Origin: Candidatus Omnitrophota bacterium
Lineage (GTDB): Bacteria > Omnitrophota > Gorgyraeia > Duberdicusellales > 4484-171
Length of the DNA stretch: 40,229 bases
Assembly (NCBI GenBank): GCA_024542985.1
Contig: JAMXCX010000011.1
Span: 1-40,229, forward strand
Direction of reading: 5' to 3'
Shown here: piece after piece, positions 33,120 to 39,868 of the stretch
How positions within the stretch are numbered: the stretch's first letter is position 1
Layout: every line of letters begins with the position of its first letter
Position numbers and translations under genes: made by a program
The notes under the pieces: model-generated
What the model saw: the letters and a program-made list of their open reading frames with translations, nothing else
What the model was told of the DNA's origin: nothing
Database searches by the model: none

Positions 33120-33575
33120 TTACTGGCTCTTTACTGCTTTTTTTCCTCCTTTCCGGCAGACTTTGCATATACCAAATATCTCTAGCCTGTGGCTTGCGGA
33201 TTTAAACTCAAACCTTCTGCACAATTTATTCTGCAATTTCTCTATATCCAAATCCACAGCTTCTATAAATTTACCGCACTCTGTACAAATAAGATGGTCA
33301 TGATGCTGGTGGCCGTATTTGTGTTCAAATCTTTTTATTTTGCCCCCTAAATCTATTTGACGGGCTACTTGGGCCTGGGCTAAAAGTTTTAAGGTTCTAA
33401 AAACAGTAGCTTGGCCGATCTTTGAATCTTTTTTCCGTACAACATCATAAAGTTCTTCTGTGCTGAGATGTCTTTCGGTCTTTAAAAATGCATCTAAGAT
33501 AATTTCTCTCTGTTTAGTCAGCTTTAGGTCTTTTTTCCTTAAAAAATCAATAAAAATATTCTTTTCTTGCTTCAT
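33120..33575 (-). CDS. Fur-family metal-dependent repressor
   Basis: Winged-helix repressor of the Fur superfamily, 151 residues. The recognition helix region is IGQATVFRTLKLL (about 53-65). The metal-binding part has HHDHLIC (91-97), and two CxxC pairs, C97/C100 and C137/C140, form the structural zinc site. The C-terminal domain drives dimerisation. Fur, PerR or Zur cannot be told apart with certainty from motifs alone. Neighbouring feoB and the DtxR-FeoA gene favour an iron role. A good promoter with an abutting near-palindromic operator predicts autoregulation. Confidence 0.92.
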   Translation of the reverse strand: MKQEKNIFIDFLRKKDLKLTKQREIILDAFLKTERHLSTEELYDVVRKKDSKIGQATVFRTLKLLAQAQVARQIDLGGKIKRFEHKYGHQHHDHLICTECGKFIEAVDLDIEKLQNKLCRRFEFKSASHRLEIFGICKVCRKGGKKAVKSQ

Positions 33576-33587
33576 ATCGTCTCTAAC

Positions 33588-33608
33588 TGATATTGAAATT
33601 CAAAATCA
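33588..33608. promoter_or_regulatory. Predicted Fur-type operator of the Fur-family gene
   Basis: A 21-base palindrome centred on TTGAAATTCAA pairs at 9 of 10 positions, with TGAT and ATCA ends. It directly abuts the -10 box (33609-33614) and covers the predicted transcription start, so binding would block initiation. It ends 13 bases before the ATG. Confidence 0.6.
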
Positions 33609-33636
33609 ACTATACCGAAAACAAAAAATATGTCAA
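33609..33636 (-). promoter_or_regulatory. Promoter of the Fur-family gene
   Basis: Minus-strand TTGACA (33631-33636), a perfect -35, and TATAGT (33609-33614), five of six to the -10 consensus, are 16 bases apart. It lies immediately after the bioA stop codon, so the Fur-family gene need not depend on biotin operon transcription. Confidence 0.65.
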
Positions 33637-33643
33637 GCTTTTT

Positions 33644-34978
33644 TTAAAGATTCTTTATAATCAGGAAGGTCTTTTTTAAAACTTTTTGCAATTGATGCTT
33701 TTTCAGGCATAGCGGCAAAAAAAAGTAAACAATGCTGCCTAAAGGACGTAAAATAAGGCCTTTTTTGAGCCCTTCTCGATAAACTTTAAGCCCTATTCTC
33801 TCTTTAAGGCTGAATGCTTGCTTGGTTTTCTTATTTTTCACTAGCTCTATTGCCCCAATCATACCTATGTATCTTAGGTCACCTACAAATTTTAAATCTC
33901 TAAAATCCTCTAATTTTTCATAAAAAAATGGGAGCAGATTATTAACTTTTTCTAAAGTGTTCTCCTTTTTAAATAACTCTAAGCTGGCACAAGCTGCCGC
34001 ACAGCTAATAGGATTAGCAGTATAAGTATGACCGTGGTAGAAAGTCTTTTTTTGTTCATAGTCAGCATAGAATACTCGATATACCTTATTAGTAGTTAAA
34101 GTTACGCCTAAAGGCAGATAGCCTGAAGTTATCCCCTTAGAAACACACATAAAGTCCGGCCTAACCCCGGCATGCTCACAAGCAAACATTTTTCCAGTTC
34201 TGCCAAATCCAGTAGCAACTTCATCTAATATCAAATGGACATTATATTTTCTGGCTAAAAAGTGAGCTTTTTTAAGATATTTTTTAGGATAAATGATCAT
34301 TCCCCCGGCTGCCATTACTAAAGGCTCGAGAATTAAAGCCGCAATTTCATTATTTTTTGCTTTTAATATTTTCTCTAAAGGTTTTATACATTCTATGCCG
34401 CAACTAGATTTATCCTTTTTCATTGGGCAGCGATAACAATAAGGTGACGGTGTCTTCAAGGATGGAAAAAACAGCGGGCTAAATACTTTATTAAATAAAT
34501 CTACCCCGCTCACGCTCATAGCTCCAACAGTATCGCCATGGTAAGCATAATCTAGAGATAAAAATTTAGTCTTTTTCCTTCTGCCGATATTCTGCCAATA
34601 CTGAAAAGACATCTTAAGCGCCACCTCAACTGCCGTTGAACCGTTATCGGAAAAAAATACTTTTCTTAAAGAAGAAGGCGTTATGGCTATTAATTTCTCG
34701 GCCAAAGTAATAGCCGGCTTATGGGTAAATCCAGCAAATAAAACATGCTCAAGGCGATTAACTTGGCTTCTAATTGCTTCGTTTATTCTAGGATGGTTAT
34801 GGCCATGGACATTACACCACCAGCTGGATATAGTATCGTAATAGGAATTGCCTTGATTATCATAGAGTTTAATTCCCTTTGCTCTCTCTATCAAAATTGG
34901 CGCCTGCTTTCGAGAATCTTTCATCTGGGTATAAGGGTGCCAGATATATTGGGAATCTTTCTTTAGCCACCTATCCAT
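33644..34978 (-). CDS. bioA: Adenosylmethionine-8-amino-7-oxononanoate aminotransferase
   Basis: PLP enzyme that converts KAPA to DAPA in biotin synthesis. Start WLKKDSQYIWHPYTQM, the SSWWCNVHGHNHP segment and the PLP lysine K281 in VSKGITSGYLPLG identify BioA. The 444-residue length is normal. A Cys-rich insertion, CYRCP followed by SCGIEC, could bind a metal; similar inserts occur in BioA of several anaerobes and Gram-positives. Whether the amino donor is S-adenosylmethionine or lysine cannot be decided here. It is the last gene of the biotin operon, overlapping bioD by eight bases, with a GAGG site seven bases before the ATG. Confidence 0.94.
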   Translation of the reverse strand: MDRWLKKDSQYIWHPYTQMKDSRKQAPILIERAKGIKLYDNQGNSYYDTISSWWCNVHGHNHPRINEAIRSQVNRLEHVLFAGFTHKPAITLAEKLIAITPSSLRKVFFSDNGSTAVEVALKMSFQYWQNIGRRKKTKFLSLDYAYHGDTVGAMSVSGVDLFNKVFSPLFFPSLKTPSPYCYRCPMKKDKSSCGIECIKPLEKILKAKNNEIAALILEPLVMAAGGMIIYPKKYLKKAHFLARKYNVHLILDEVATGFGRTGKMFACEHAGVRPDFMCVSKGITSGYLPLGVTLTTNKVYRVFYADYEQKKTFYHGHTYTANPISCAAACASLELFKKENTLEKVNNLLPFFYEKLEDFRDLKFVGDLRYIGMIGAIELVKNKKTKQAFSLKERIGLKVYREGLKKGLILRPLGSIVYFFLPLCLKKHQLQKVLKKTFLIIKNL

Positions 34979-35678
34979 AACATTGCCTCACTAATTTCGA
35001 TAAAATCTTTTTAGCTATGGGTTCAAAACTTTTATAGAGATTTTTTTTCTCTTTATTCCAGACTAGCTCTCCTAAAATATCTTCTCGGGAAAAATTCTTA
35101 ATTATCTTAGGGTTGTCTCTAGTAATAACATTATTTGATTGTCTTTGACAGCTATTAAAAACTACGCCTAAGCTTCTCAACTTACGCACTTTTATAGCTT
35201 CGATAGTTAAAAGGGTATGATTAATAGCTCCTAATTTATTAGCGGCTACAATTATTACCGGGATACCCAGTTCTTTGGCTATATCAATTAGAAATTTTTT
35301 TCTGTTTAAAGGCACGAGGGCCCCGCCGATGCCTTCTACTATTACAAAATCAAATATGCTGGCCAGATACTTAAAACTTTTCTTAATTTTATCAATGCGA
35401 ATGTTTATTCTTTCTTCTCTGGCAGCTAAATGGGGTGAAGAAGCAAGTTTAAAGGTATAGGGGCACATAAAAGGTAAATATTTAGCTATCTGCTTTTTCC
35501 TTTTACCCATCAATTTCAAATGCATAGCGATATCAGAATATGATTCTTCGCTGCCTGTTTGAATCCACTTCTGAGTTATGACTTTTTTGCCTTTGAGCAC
35601 AAGAAATCTAGCCAGCAATCCTGAAACTATAGTTTTCCCTACTCCAGTATCTGTTCCGGTAACAAAAACTGCTCTCAT
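34971..35678 (-). CDS. bioD: Dethiobiotin synthetase
   Basis: ATP-dependent ligase closing the ureido ring of dethiobiotin from DAPA and CO2. The P-loop FVTGTDTGVGKT has K15 if the ATG at 35676-35678 is used. That start matches the family, whose members begin a few residues before the P-loop. An upstream in-frame GTG at 35712-35714 would add 12 residues and touch the edge of the palindromic repeat, so I prefer the ATG, although its AAGGG site is very close. VEGIGGALVPL is the other conserved segment. The gene overlaps bioA by eight bases. Confidence 0.9.
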   Translation of the reverse strand: MRAVFVTGTDTGVGKTIVSGLLARFLVLKGKKVITQKWIQTGSEESYSDIAMHLKLMGKRKKQIAKYLPFMCPYTFKLASSPHLAAREERINIRIDKIKKSFKYLASIFDFVIVEGIGGALVPLNRKKFLIDIAKELGIPVIIVAANKLGAINHTLLTIEAIKVRKLRSLGVVFNSCQRQSNNVITRDNPKIIKNFSREDILGELVWNKEKKNLYKSFEPIAKKILSKLVRQCYG

Positions 35679-35716
35679 TCCCTTAGAAAATATCCTTTTC
35701 TTTGAATAAGGCACTC

Positions 35717-35800
35717 ACCCCGTTAGAGGCGAGCCTAAAGTACAAGTGAATCAACTCTAATGGCAGTTGTTCCCTTGGAAAATAGACGCCTCTAACGGGG
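35717..35800. repeat. CCCCGTTAGAG palindromic repeat, copy C
   Basis: Perfect 14-base arms CCCCGTTAGAGGCG (35718-35731) and its reverse complement (35787-35800) enclose 55 bases, which hold a smaller CAACT/AGTTG hairpin. The element fills the gap between bioC and bioD. Its long interior compared with copy A suggests terminal inverted repeats with variable cargo. Confidence 0.8.
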
Positions 35801-35801
35801 C

Positions 35802-36617
35802 TCATCTGATGCCTCTACAAAAGAAAACCTGATAAGTCACTACTATGGCCTTAAATTTTCTCATATATATATTTTCTAGGCCTAAAACTGTATTGCGAGT
35901 CCAGAAACATCTTTTGGTTAAGCCTTTACCTCTTGCTCCGGTGTATTTTATTTTTTTTAACAATTCCCCTAGTGAGCTGTATTGTTCCTTGTATATTTTC
36001 TCTTTTATCCGGCTTTTTCTAAACAAAGACTCTAAAAGATGTTTTATCTTTACTTTATCGACGAAATTACCGGCACTGATTTCTAAACTCCGGCCGCAAA
36101 ACTCCTCTAAAGATTTATGCAATTCCCAGAATGTACGCGGACCGAATGTAGAAAATAAAATAATTCCGTCTTTTACGAGCATTTTTTTATATTTTGCCAA
36201 ACTTTCTTCTAGATTTTCAAACCATTGGAAACTAGCATTGGAGCTCACCATATCAAATTTCTCTTTAAGATTAAACTTTTCTGCATCTGCTACGATAAAT
36301 TCTATTTGCTCTACATTAAGTTTAGTTCTTGCAACTTTAATCATCTTTGAGGATATGTCTACTGCTTTTATCTTGACGGCAGAAAACCTATCTCTCAATA
36401 ACCTGGTATAATTACCGGTTCCGCAGCCAACTTCAAGAATTCTCTTTAAACACCGGGGGGTAATTTGGTCAATAAGCTTTTCTGCACAAGAGCTTTGGAT
36501 TGCTGAATACCTATCATAAAGGTGCGCGTATCTTGAAAAATTATCTTTTATTATTTTTTTGTTAACCCCCTTAGAAATATCATCAATCTTTAAACTATTC
36601 ATAGTATCGTTCAACAT
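35802..36617 (-). CDS. bioC: Malonyl-ACP O-methyltransferase
   Basis: Methylates malonyl-ACP (or CoA) so that the fatty acid enzymes can build the pimeloyl chain. The N-terminal segment FSRYAHLYDRYSAIQ is typical of BioC, and the SAM-binding motif I is ILEVGCGTGNY at 60-70. The later NASFQWFENLEESL segment is also conserved. The 271-residue protein begins with about 20 extra residues compared with some homologues, but a GAGGT site seven bases before the chosen ATG supports it. It lies between the BioH-like esterase and bioD. Confidence 0.92.
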   Translation of the reverse strand: MLNDTMNSLKIDDISKGVNKKIIKDNFSRYAHLYDRYSAIQSSCAEKLIDQITPRCLKRILEVGCGTGNYTRLLRDRFSAVKIKAVDISSKMIKVARTKLNVEQIEFIVADAEKFNLKEKFDMVSSNASFQWFENLEESLAKYKKMLVKDGIILFSTFGPRTFWELHKSLEEFCGRSLEISAGNFVDKVKIKHLLESLFRKSRIKEKIYKEQYSSLGELLKKIKYTGARGKGLTKRCFWTRNTVLGLENIYMRKFKAIVVTYQVFFCRGIR

Positions 36618-36643
36618 GCGTTTTACCTCAACATACTAATCAA

Positions 36644-36679
36644 GCCTGCCCTGTCTGCCGGCAGGCCGGTCTCTACCGG
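36644..36679. repeat. GC-rich double hairpin between the esterase gene and bioC
   Basis: GCCTGCC (36644-36650) pairs with GGCAGGC (36660-36666), and CCGGT (36666-36670) with ACCGG (36675-36679). A palindromic CTGCCGGCAG core is included. It is strongly GC-rich against an AT-rich background, like dispersed intergenic repeats. Confidence 0.6.
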
Positions 36680-36685
36680 AGTTAA

Positions 36686-37408
36686 TCATATATACTTACC
36701 TAAATCTTCTTCTAAAAAAGGGATATGCCCAGCCTGGCTTATGCAGATAAACTTTATGTGTTTAAAGCTGCCTTTAATATCCCTGGCTTCTTTTAGAGGA
36801 GCTACTCTGTCACATTCGCCATGGATAAGCGTAACTTTTTTTATTCCTTTTAAAGTTTGAGGTTTTAATTCACACTTTCCTAAATAATCTAATGTCTCTA
36901 GCAAATAATTTAGGTCAAACTCTTGACAGTAAACCTTTAAAAGGTTGTCTTTAAACCAATGCATCTGGTTTTTATTATAAAAACACTGGTTATAAAATTT
37001 ATAAAGGTATGCTTTCTTGTTTCTTCTAAGAAGATTTTTTATCTCGGCCAACTCTGTTCTATCGTACCTCTTCCTCATACTTACCAATACAAGATTATCT
37101 ATAAGCCCTGTGTATTTAAAGGCAAACTGGGCTGCTAGGAATCCGCCCAATGAAAAGCCAAATAGAGAAATCTTTTTTAGATTATTTTTTTTTATTGTTT
37201 TAATGAGATTTTTTTCAAAAGTAGCCGGATGGAAATTGAGGGGTAAAAGATAATTGGCTTTTAAATCTAAGGTATTAAAAATCCGGTAATCAGTTGCCCA
37301 GCCAGGAACGAGTACCATAGACTCTTGACCAGACCTATCTAAGCATTTGAAGTCTGCCTCAAGAACACTTTCGGGCATACCGGATACAACTTGTTTTGCA
37401 TATATCAT
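36686..37408 (-). CDS. BioH/BioG-like pimeloyl-ACP methyl ester esterase
   Basis: Alpha/beta hydrolase expected to remove the methyl group that BioC added, releasing pimeloyl-ACP for BioF. The catalytic triad is S86 in GFSLGG, D200 in HGECDRVAP and H228 in AGHIPF. The oxyanion-side segment VPGWATDYRIF is BioG/BioH-like. At 240 residues it is a little shorter than E. coli BioH, and its place between bioF and bioC mirrors BioG-type operons. I cannot choose between BioG and BioH. The ATG overlaps the end of bioF by 50 bases and has an AGAGAGG site seven bases upstream. Confidence 0.85.
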   Translation of the reverse strand: MIYAKQVVSGMPESVLEADFKCLDRSGQESMVLVPGWATDYRIFNTLDLKANYLLPLNFHPATFEKNLIKTIKKNNLKKISLFGFSLGGFLAAQFAFKYTGLIDNLVLVSMRKRYDRTELAEIKNLLRRNKKAYLYKFYNQCFYNKNQMHWFKDNLLKVYCQEFDLNYLLETLDYLGKCELKPQTLKGIKKVTLIHGECDRVAPLKEARDIKGSFKHIKFICISQAGHIPFLEEDLGKYI

Positions 37409-38534
37409 TAATGAGCCTCTCTAGAGTATTTTTTGTATGATTATACATCAATGAAAACCTTAATCGAGCTTCCCCAGAGGCAACTGTCGGCGGCCTAATA
37501 GCAAGAACCCAATAGCCTTTACTTTGAAGCTCTTGGCTTATAGTAAGCGCTTTTTGGCTATCTTTAACCATCAAGGGCACTATCTGTGATGAACCTTTTA
37601 CCATAAATCCATACCTCTTTAATTCCCTTCGAAAATAGTCCGCCATTTCAAGAAGTGTTTTTCGCCGGTAGGGCTCCTTCTCTATTAAATCTAAACTGGC
37701 TAAACTAGCAGCTATCACCGCAGGGGGAAGAGCTGTAGAATATATAAAACTCCGGCTGGTATTTATAAGGTATTTTTTTAGTTGGAGAGAAGAAGCCACA
37801 TAGGCGCCGAAACTTCCTAAAGCCTTGCCGAAGGTTCCCATTATAATATCAATTTGCGAAGTTAAATTTTCTTCTTCAATAACTCCCCCTCCCTTCTGCC
37901 CGAATATGCCTGTTGCATGAGCTTCATCAACCATTATTTTACAATTGTAACTTTCCTTTAACTCAACGAACTCTTTTAAGGGGGCCCGATCGCCGTCCAT
38001 ACTGAATATACTTTCGGTTATTATTAAAGAATTGCGAAAATTATGCCGGTGTTTTTTAAGCAGAGATTCAAGATGGCAAAAATTCCCATGCTGGAAGCGG
38101 AAAAATCTTGCTCCCGATAAAATCATACCGTCGATTATACTGGCATGATTTAGTTTGTCAGAAAAAATAACATCTCTTTTTTCACAAAGAGCGCTAATTA
38201 TACCTACATTGGCTTGATACCCGGAATTAAAAATCAAAGCTGCTTCTTTTCCTTTAAACTTAGCTATTCTTTCTTCTAGACTATGACAAAGCTCTGAATC
38301 TCCGCTCAAAAGCCGAGAGGCACAAGAACTTGTCCCAAACTCTTGGAGCGCTTCGCTTGAAACCTTTTTTAATTTAGGATGAGTTGATAACCCTAAATAA
38401 TCATTTGAAGAGAAATCAATATATTTTTTACCATTAACATAAATTGAACCGTCTCCTCTTGAATATGCCGGCTTTAAAACTCTCAAGAGATTATTTTCTT
38501 TCCTTTCTTCTAAAAATTCATCTATTCTTTCCAT
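37359..38534 (-). CDS. bioF: 8-amino-7-oxononanoate synthase
   Basis: PLP enzyme condensing pimeloyl-ACP with alanine to KAPA. The PLP lysine is K237 in TFGKALGSFGAY. Other conserved parts are DFSSNDYLGLS, SGSRLLSG-like CASRLLSGDS, LNHASIIDG and DEAHATGIFG. The length of 391 residues is typical. Its start overlaps bioB by 13 bases, and its end overlaps the esterase gene by 50 bases. A close alpha-oxoamine relative such as Kbl is made unlikely by the operon. Confidence 0.94.
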   Translation of the reverse strand: MERIDEFLEERKENNLLRVLKPAYSRGDGSIYVNGKKYIDFSSNDYLGLSTHPKLKKVSSEALQEFGTSSCASRLLSGDSELCHSLEERIAKFKGKEAALIFNSGYQANVGIISALCEKRDVIFSDKLNHASIIDGMILSGARFFRFQHGNFCHLESLLKKHRHNFRNSLIITESIFSMDGDRAPLKEFVELKESYNCKIMVDEAHATGIFGQKGGGVIEEENLTSQIDIIMGTFGKALGSFGAYVASSLQLKKYLINTSRSFIYSTALPPAVIAASLASLDLIEKEPYRRKTLLEMADYFRRELKRYGFMVKGSSQIVPLMVKDSQKALTISQELQSKGYWVLAIRPPTVASGEARLRFSLMYNHTKNTLERLINDICKTSCIRYARKCS

Positions 38535-39439
38535 GCTTTTTCTATTTTCTTAATAAGCTGATAATCTTCCTGAAGCTTGCGTCCTTTAATAGTAAGATAA
38601 CCTCCTATAAGCATTCCGTTCGCACCAGCCATAAACCCCCTTGTCTGAAAACCTTTTAAAACCATTTCTCTTCCGGCGGCTATTTTTATAATTTTATTCT
38701 TAAGTATTATCCGAAAAATACATATAGTCCGTAAAGCATCTTTACGGGAAACAGGCTCATTTGCCTCTAAAGGAGTACCTTTTATAGGCACTAAAAAATT
38801 AATCGGTACTGAATCAACATCAAGGTCTCTTAAAAACAAAGCCATGTCAATTCTATCCTGCCAGCCTTCCCCCAGGCCGATAATTCCGCCACTGCAAACT
38901 TCTAGCCCAGCTTCTTTAGCTGCCTTTATAGTATTTACTCTTTCTTTAAAACTGTGGGTTGAAACAATCTGCGGATAGAAATTTTGTGAAGTCTCAATGT
39001 TGTGATGATAACGGCTAAGGCCGGCTTCTTTTAACTTCTCTAATTGACTTTTCGCTAAGGCCCCTAAAGAAGCGCACACGGTAATTGCGATTTTATTTTT
39101 TATCTCGGATACTGCCGAAATTAATATGTCTAATTCTTTGCTGCTTAAACTATTGCCGCTGGTTACTATTCCAAATTTCTCTGCCCCTATTTTCTTAGCT
39201 CTCCTGGCAGCAGTTACGATTTCTTTTTTGCTTTTTAAAGTATAGGTAATAACCTTGGCAGAATTTTGAGATGACTGGGCACAAAATTTACAATCCTGGC
39301 TGCAGGAGCCTGATTTGGCATTTATAATATTACATAACTCAAGGCTAGAAACAGAATAATTTTTTCTGACTTTATTTGCCAAAAAAATCAGCTCTCTTAA
39401 AGGTGCCTTTAATAAAAAATCTGGGTCTGAATAGTTCAT
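38522..39439 (-). CDS. bioB: Biotin synthase
   Basis: Radical SAM enzyme inserting sulfur into dethiobiotin. With the chosen start the [4Fe-4S] ligands are C46, C50 and C53 in GSCSQDCKFC. The [2Fe-2S] ligands fall in VCASLG, VCSGGIIGLGE and the Arg of AAGREMV. I chose the ATG at 39437-39439 (305 residues) because the two upstream ATGs, at 39461 and 39455, lie within or at the edge of the predicted promoter and operator and so could not lie in a normal leader. The nearer site reads AGAGAG five bases before the ATG, a modest ribosome site. It is the first gene of the bio operon. Confidence 0.92.
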   Translation of the reverse strand: MNYSDPDFLLKAPLRELIFLANKVRKNYSVSSLELCNIINAKSGSCSQDCKFCAQSSQNSAKVITYTLKSKKEIVTAARRAKKIGAEKFGIVTSGNSLSSKELDILISAVSEIKNKIAITVCASLGALAKSQLEKLKEAGLSRYHHNIETSQNFYPQIVSTHSFKERVNTIKAAKEAGLEVCSGGIIGLGEGWQDRIDMALFLRDLDVDSVPINFLVPIKGTPLEANEPVSRKDALRTICIFRIILKNKIIKIAAGREMVLKGFQTRGFMAGANGMLIGGYLTIKGRKLQEDYQLIKKIEKAWKE

Positions 39440-39456
39440 ATTAACTCTCTGTTCCA

Positions 39457-39488
39457 TTGTCATCTATTTTAGCATCCAAGGTTGACAA
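39457..39488 (-). promoter_or_regulatory. BirA-type biotin operator in front of bioB
   Basis: On the minus strand TTGTCAACC, 14 bases, AGATGACAA. This fits the general BirA box, TTGTnAACC then 14-16 bases then GGTTnACAA, with 9 of 9 and 7 of 9 matches. It covers the -10 box, so biotin-bound BirA would block transcription of the biotin operon. Confidence 0.65.
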
Positions 39489-39494
39489 TTGCAA
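39466..39494 (-). promoter_or_regulatory. Promoter of the biotin operon
   Basis: Minus-strand TTGCAA (39489-39494) and TAAAAT (39466-39471) are 17 bases apart, and TGC before the -10 gives an extended -10. The predicted start near 39459 lies at the first candidate ATGs, which supports the downstream bioB start codon. Confidence 0.6.
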
Positions 39495-39868
39495 TATTAT
39501 AAAACTAACCGAATAATAAAAGGTTGGATTTATGCCGACGCAAGAAACCTCAGGACTTTAGCCTGGCTGCCGTGTACAAACTTCAGAATTTCGGTAACAT
39601 TTGATAAAAGACCATGGATATGCAATAACAATTTTTTGGGACCGTCAAAATCCCCTGCGATGATTTTGCCTGGCGCTTCGGCCTTAAAAATCCATCCCTT
39701 CGGTCTGGATACCTTGCTTTTAAGGTCTCAGAGCCTCCCTAAAAATTGTTATTGCATATCTTTGCTTTCTTGTTACCAAAACTGTGAAGAACTACACTAG
39801 TGGTAGGTAAAGGCAGGAAGGTTTAACCCCAAGGCTTCATCTATTGATAGTTTGATGTTATTTGGTCT
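39495..39868. other. Gene-free stretch between bioB and birA
   Basis: About 370 bases without a convincing gene. It holds the biotin promoter edge, then the inverted-repeat element at 39581-39789, and about 80 bases of plain AT-rich sequence before birA. A plus-strand open frame of 103 codons (39489-39800) has no ribosome site and crosses the inverted repeats, so I do not call it a gene. Confidence 0.6.
39581..39789. ncRNA. Structured inverted-repeat element, candidate noncoding RNA or MITE
   Basis: Inner arms of 20 exact bases (39617-39636 and 39741-39760, starting GATATGCAATAACAA) and outer arms of 19 bases with 16 matches (39581-39599 and 39771-39789) enclose a 104-base core. Read on the minus strand, the core closes through GACC/GGTC and branches. 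One branch has CCTTAAAA/TTTTAAGG, then an inner ATCCA/TGGAT stem with tandem G-A pairs and a CCGAAGG cap. The other is CAAAATC/GATTTTG. This is RNA-like architecture, but I recognise no known riboswitch, 6S, tmRNA or RNase P consensus. A nonautonomous transposon end pair is an equally valid reading. Transcription is unproven. Confidence 0.5.

Noticed and set aside
35845-36411. Open frame of 188 codons on the plus strand
   Set aside because: It is antisense to bioC, which has a full family signature and ribosome site; the frame shows no recognisable domain.
38522-39463. bioB starting at the first ATG (39461-39463)
   Set aside because: That ATG lies within the predicted promoter and operator and upstream of the expected transcription start; the ATG at 39437-39439 is preferred.
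39581-39789. Inverted repeat as a retron, CRISPR or group II intron
   Set aside because: No reverse transcriptase, repeat-spacer array or intron domain V is present. Comparison from memory with the common riboswitch consensuses (TPP, lysine, SAM, cobalamin, c-di-GMP) gave no match.
39489-39800. Open frame of 103 codons upstream of birA
   Set aside because: It runs through both arms of the inverted repeat, has no ribosome site, and its translation is not protein-like. Minus-strand frames through the core look somewhat protein-like but lack start codons.
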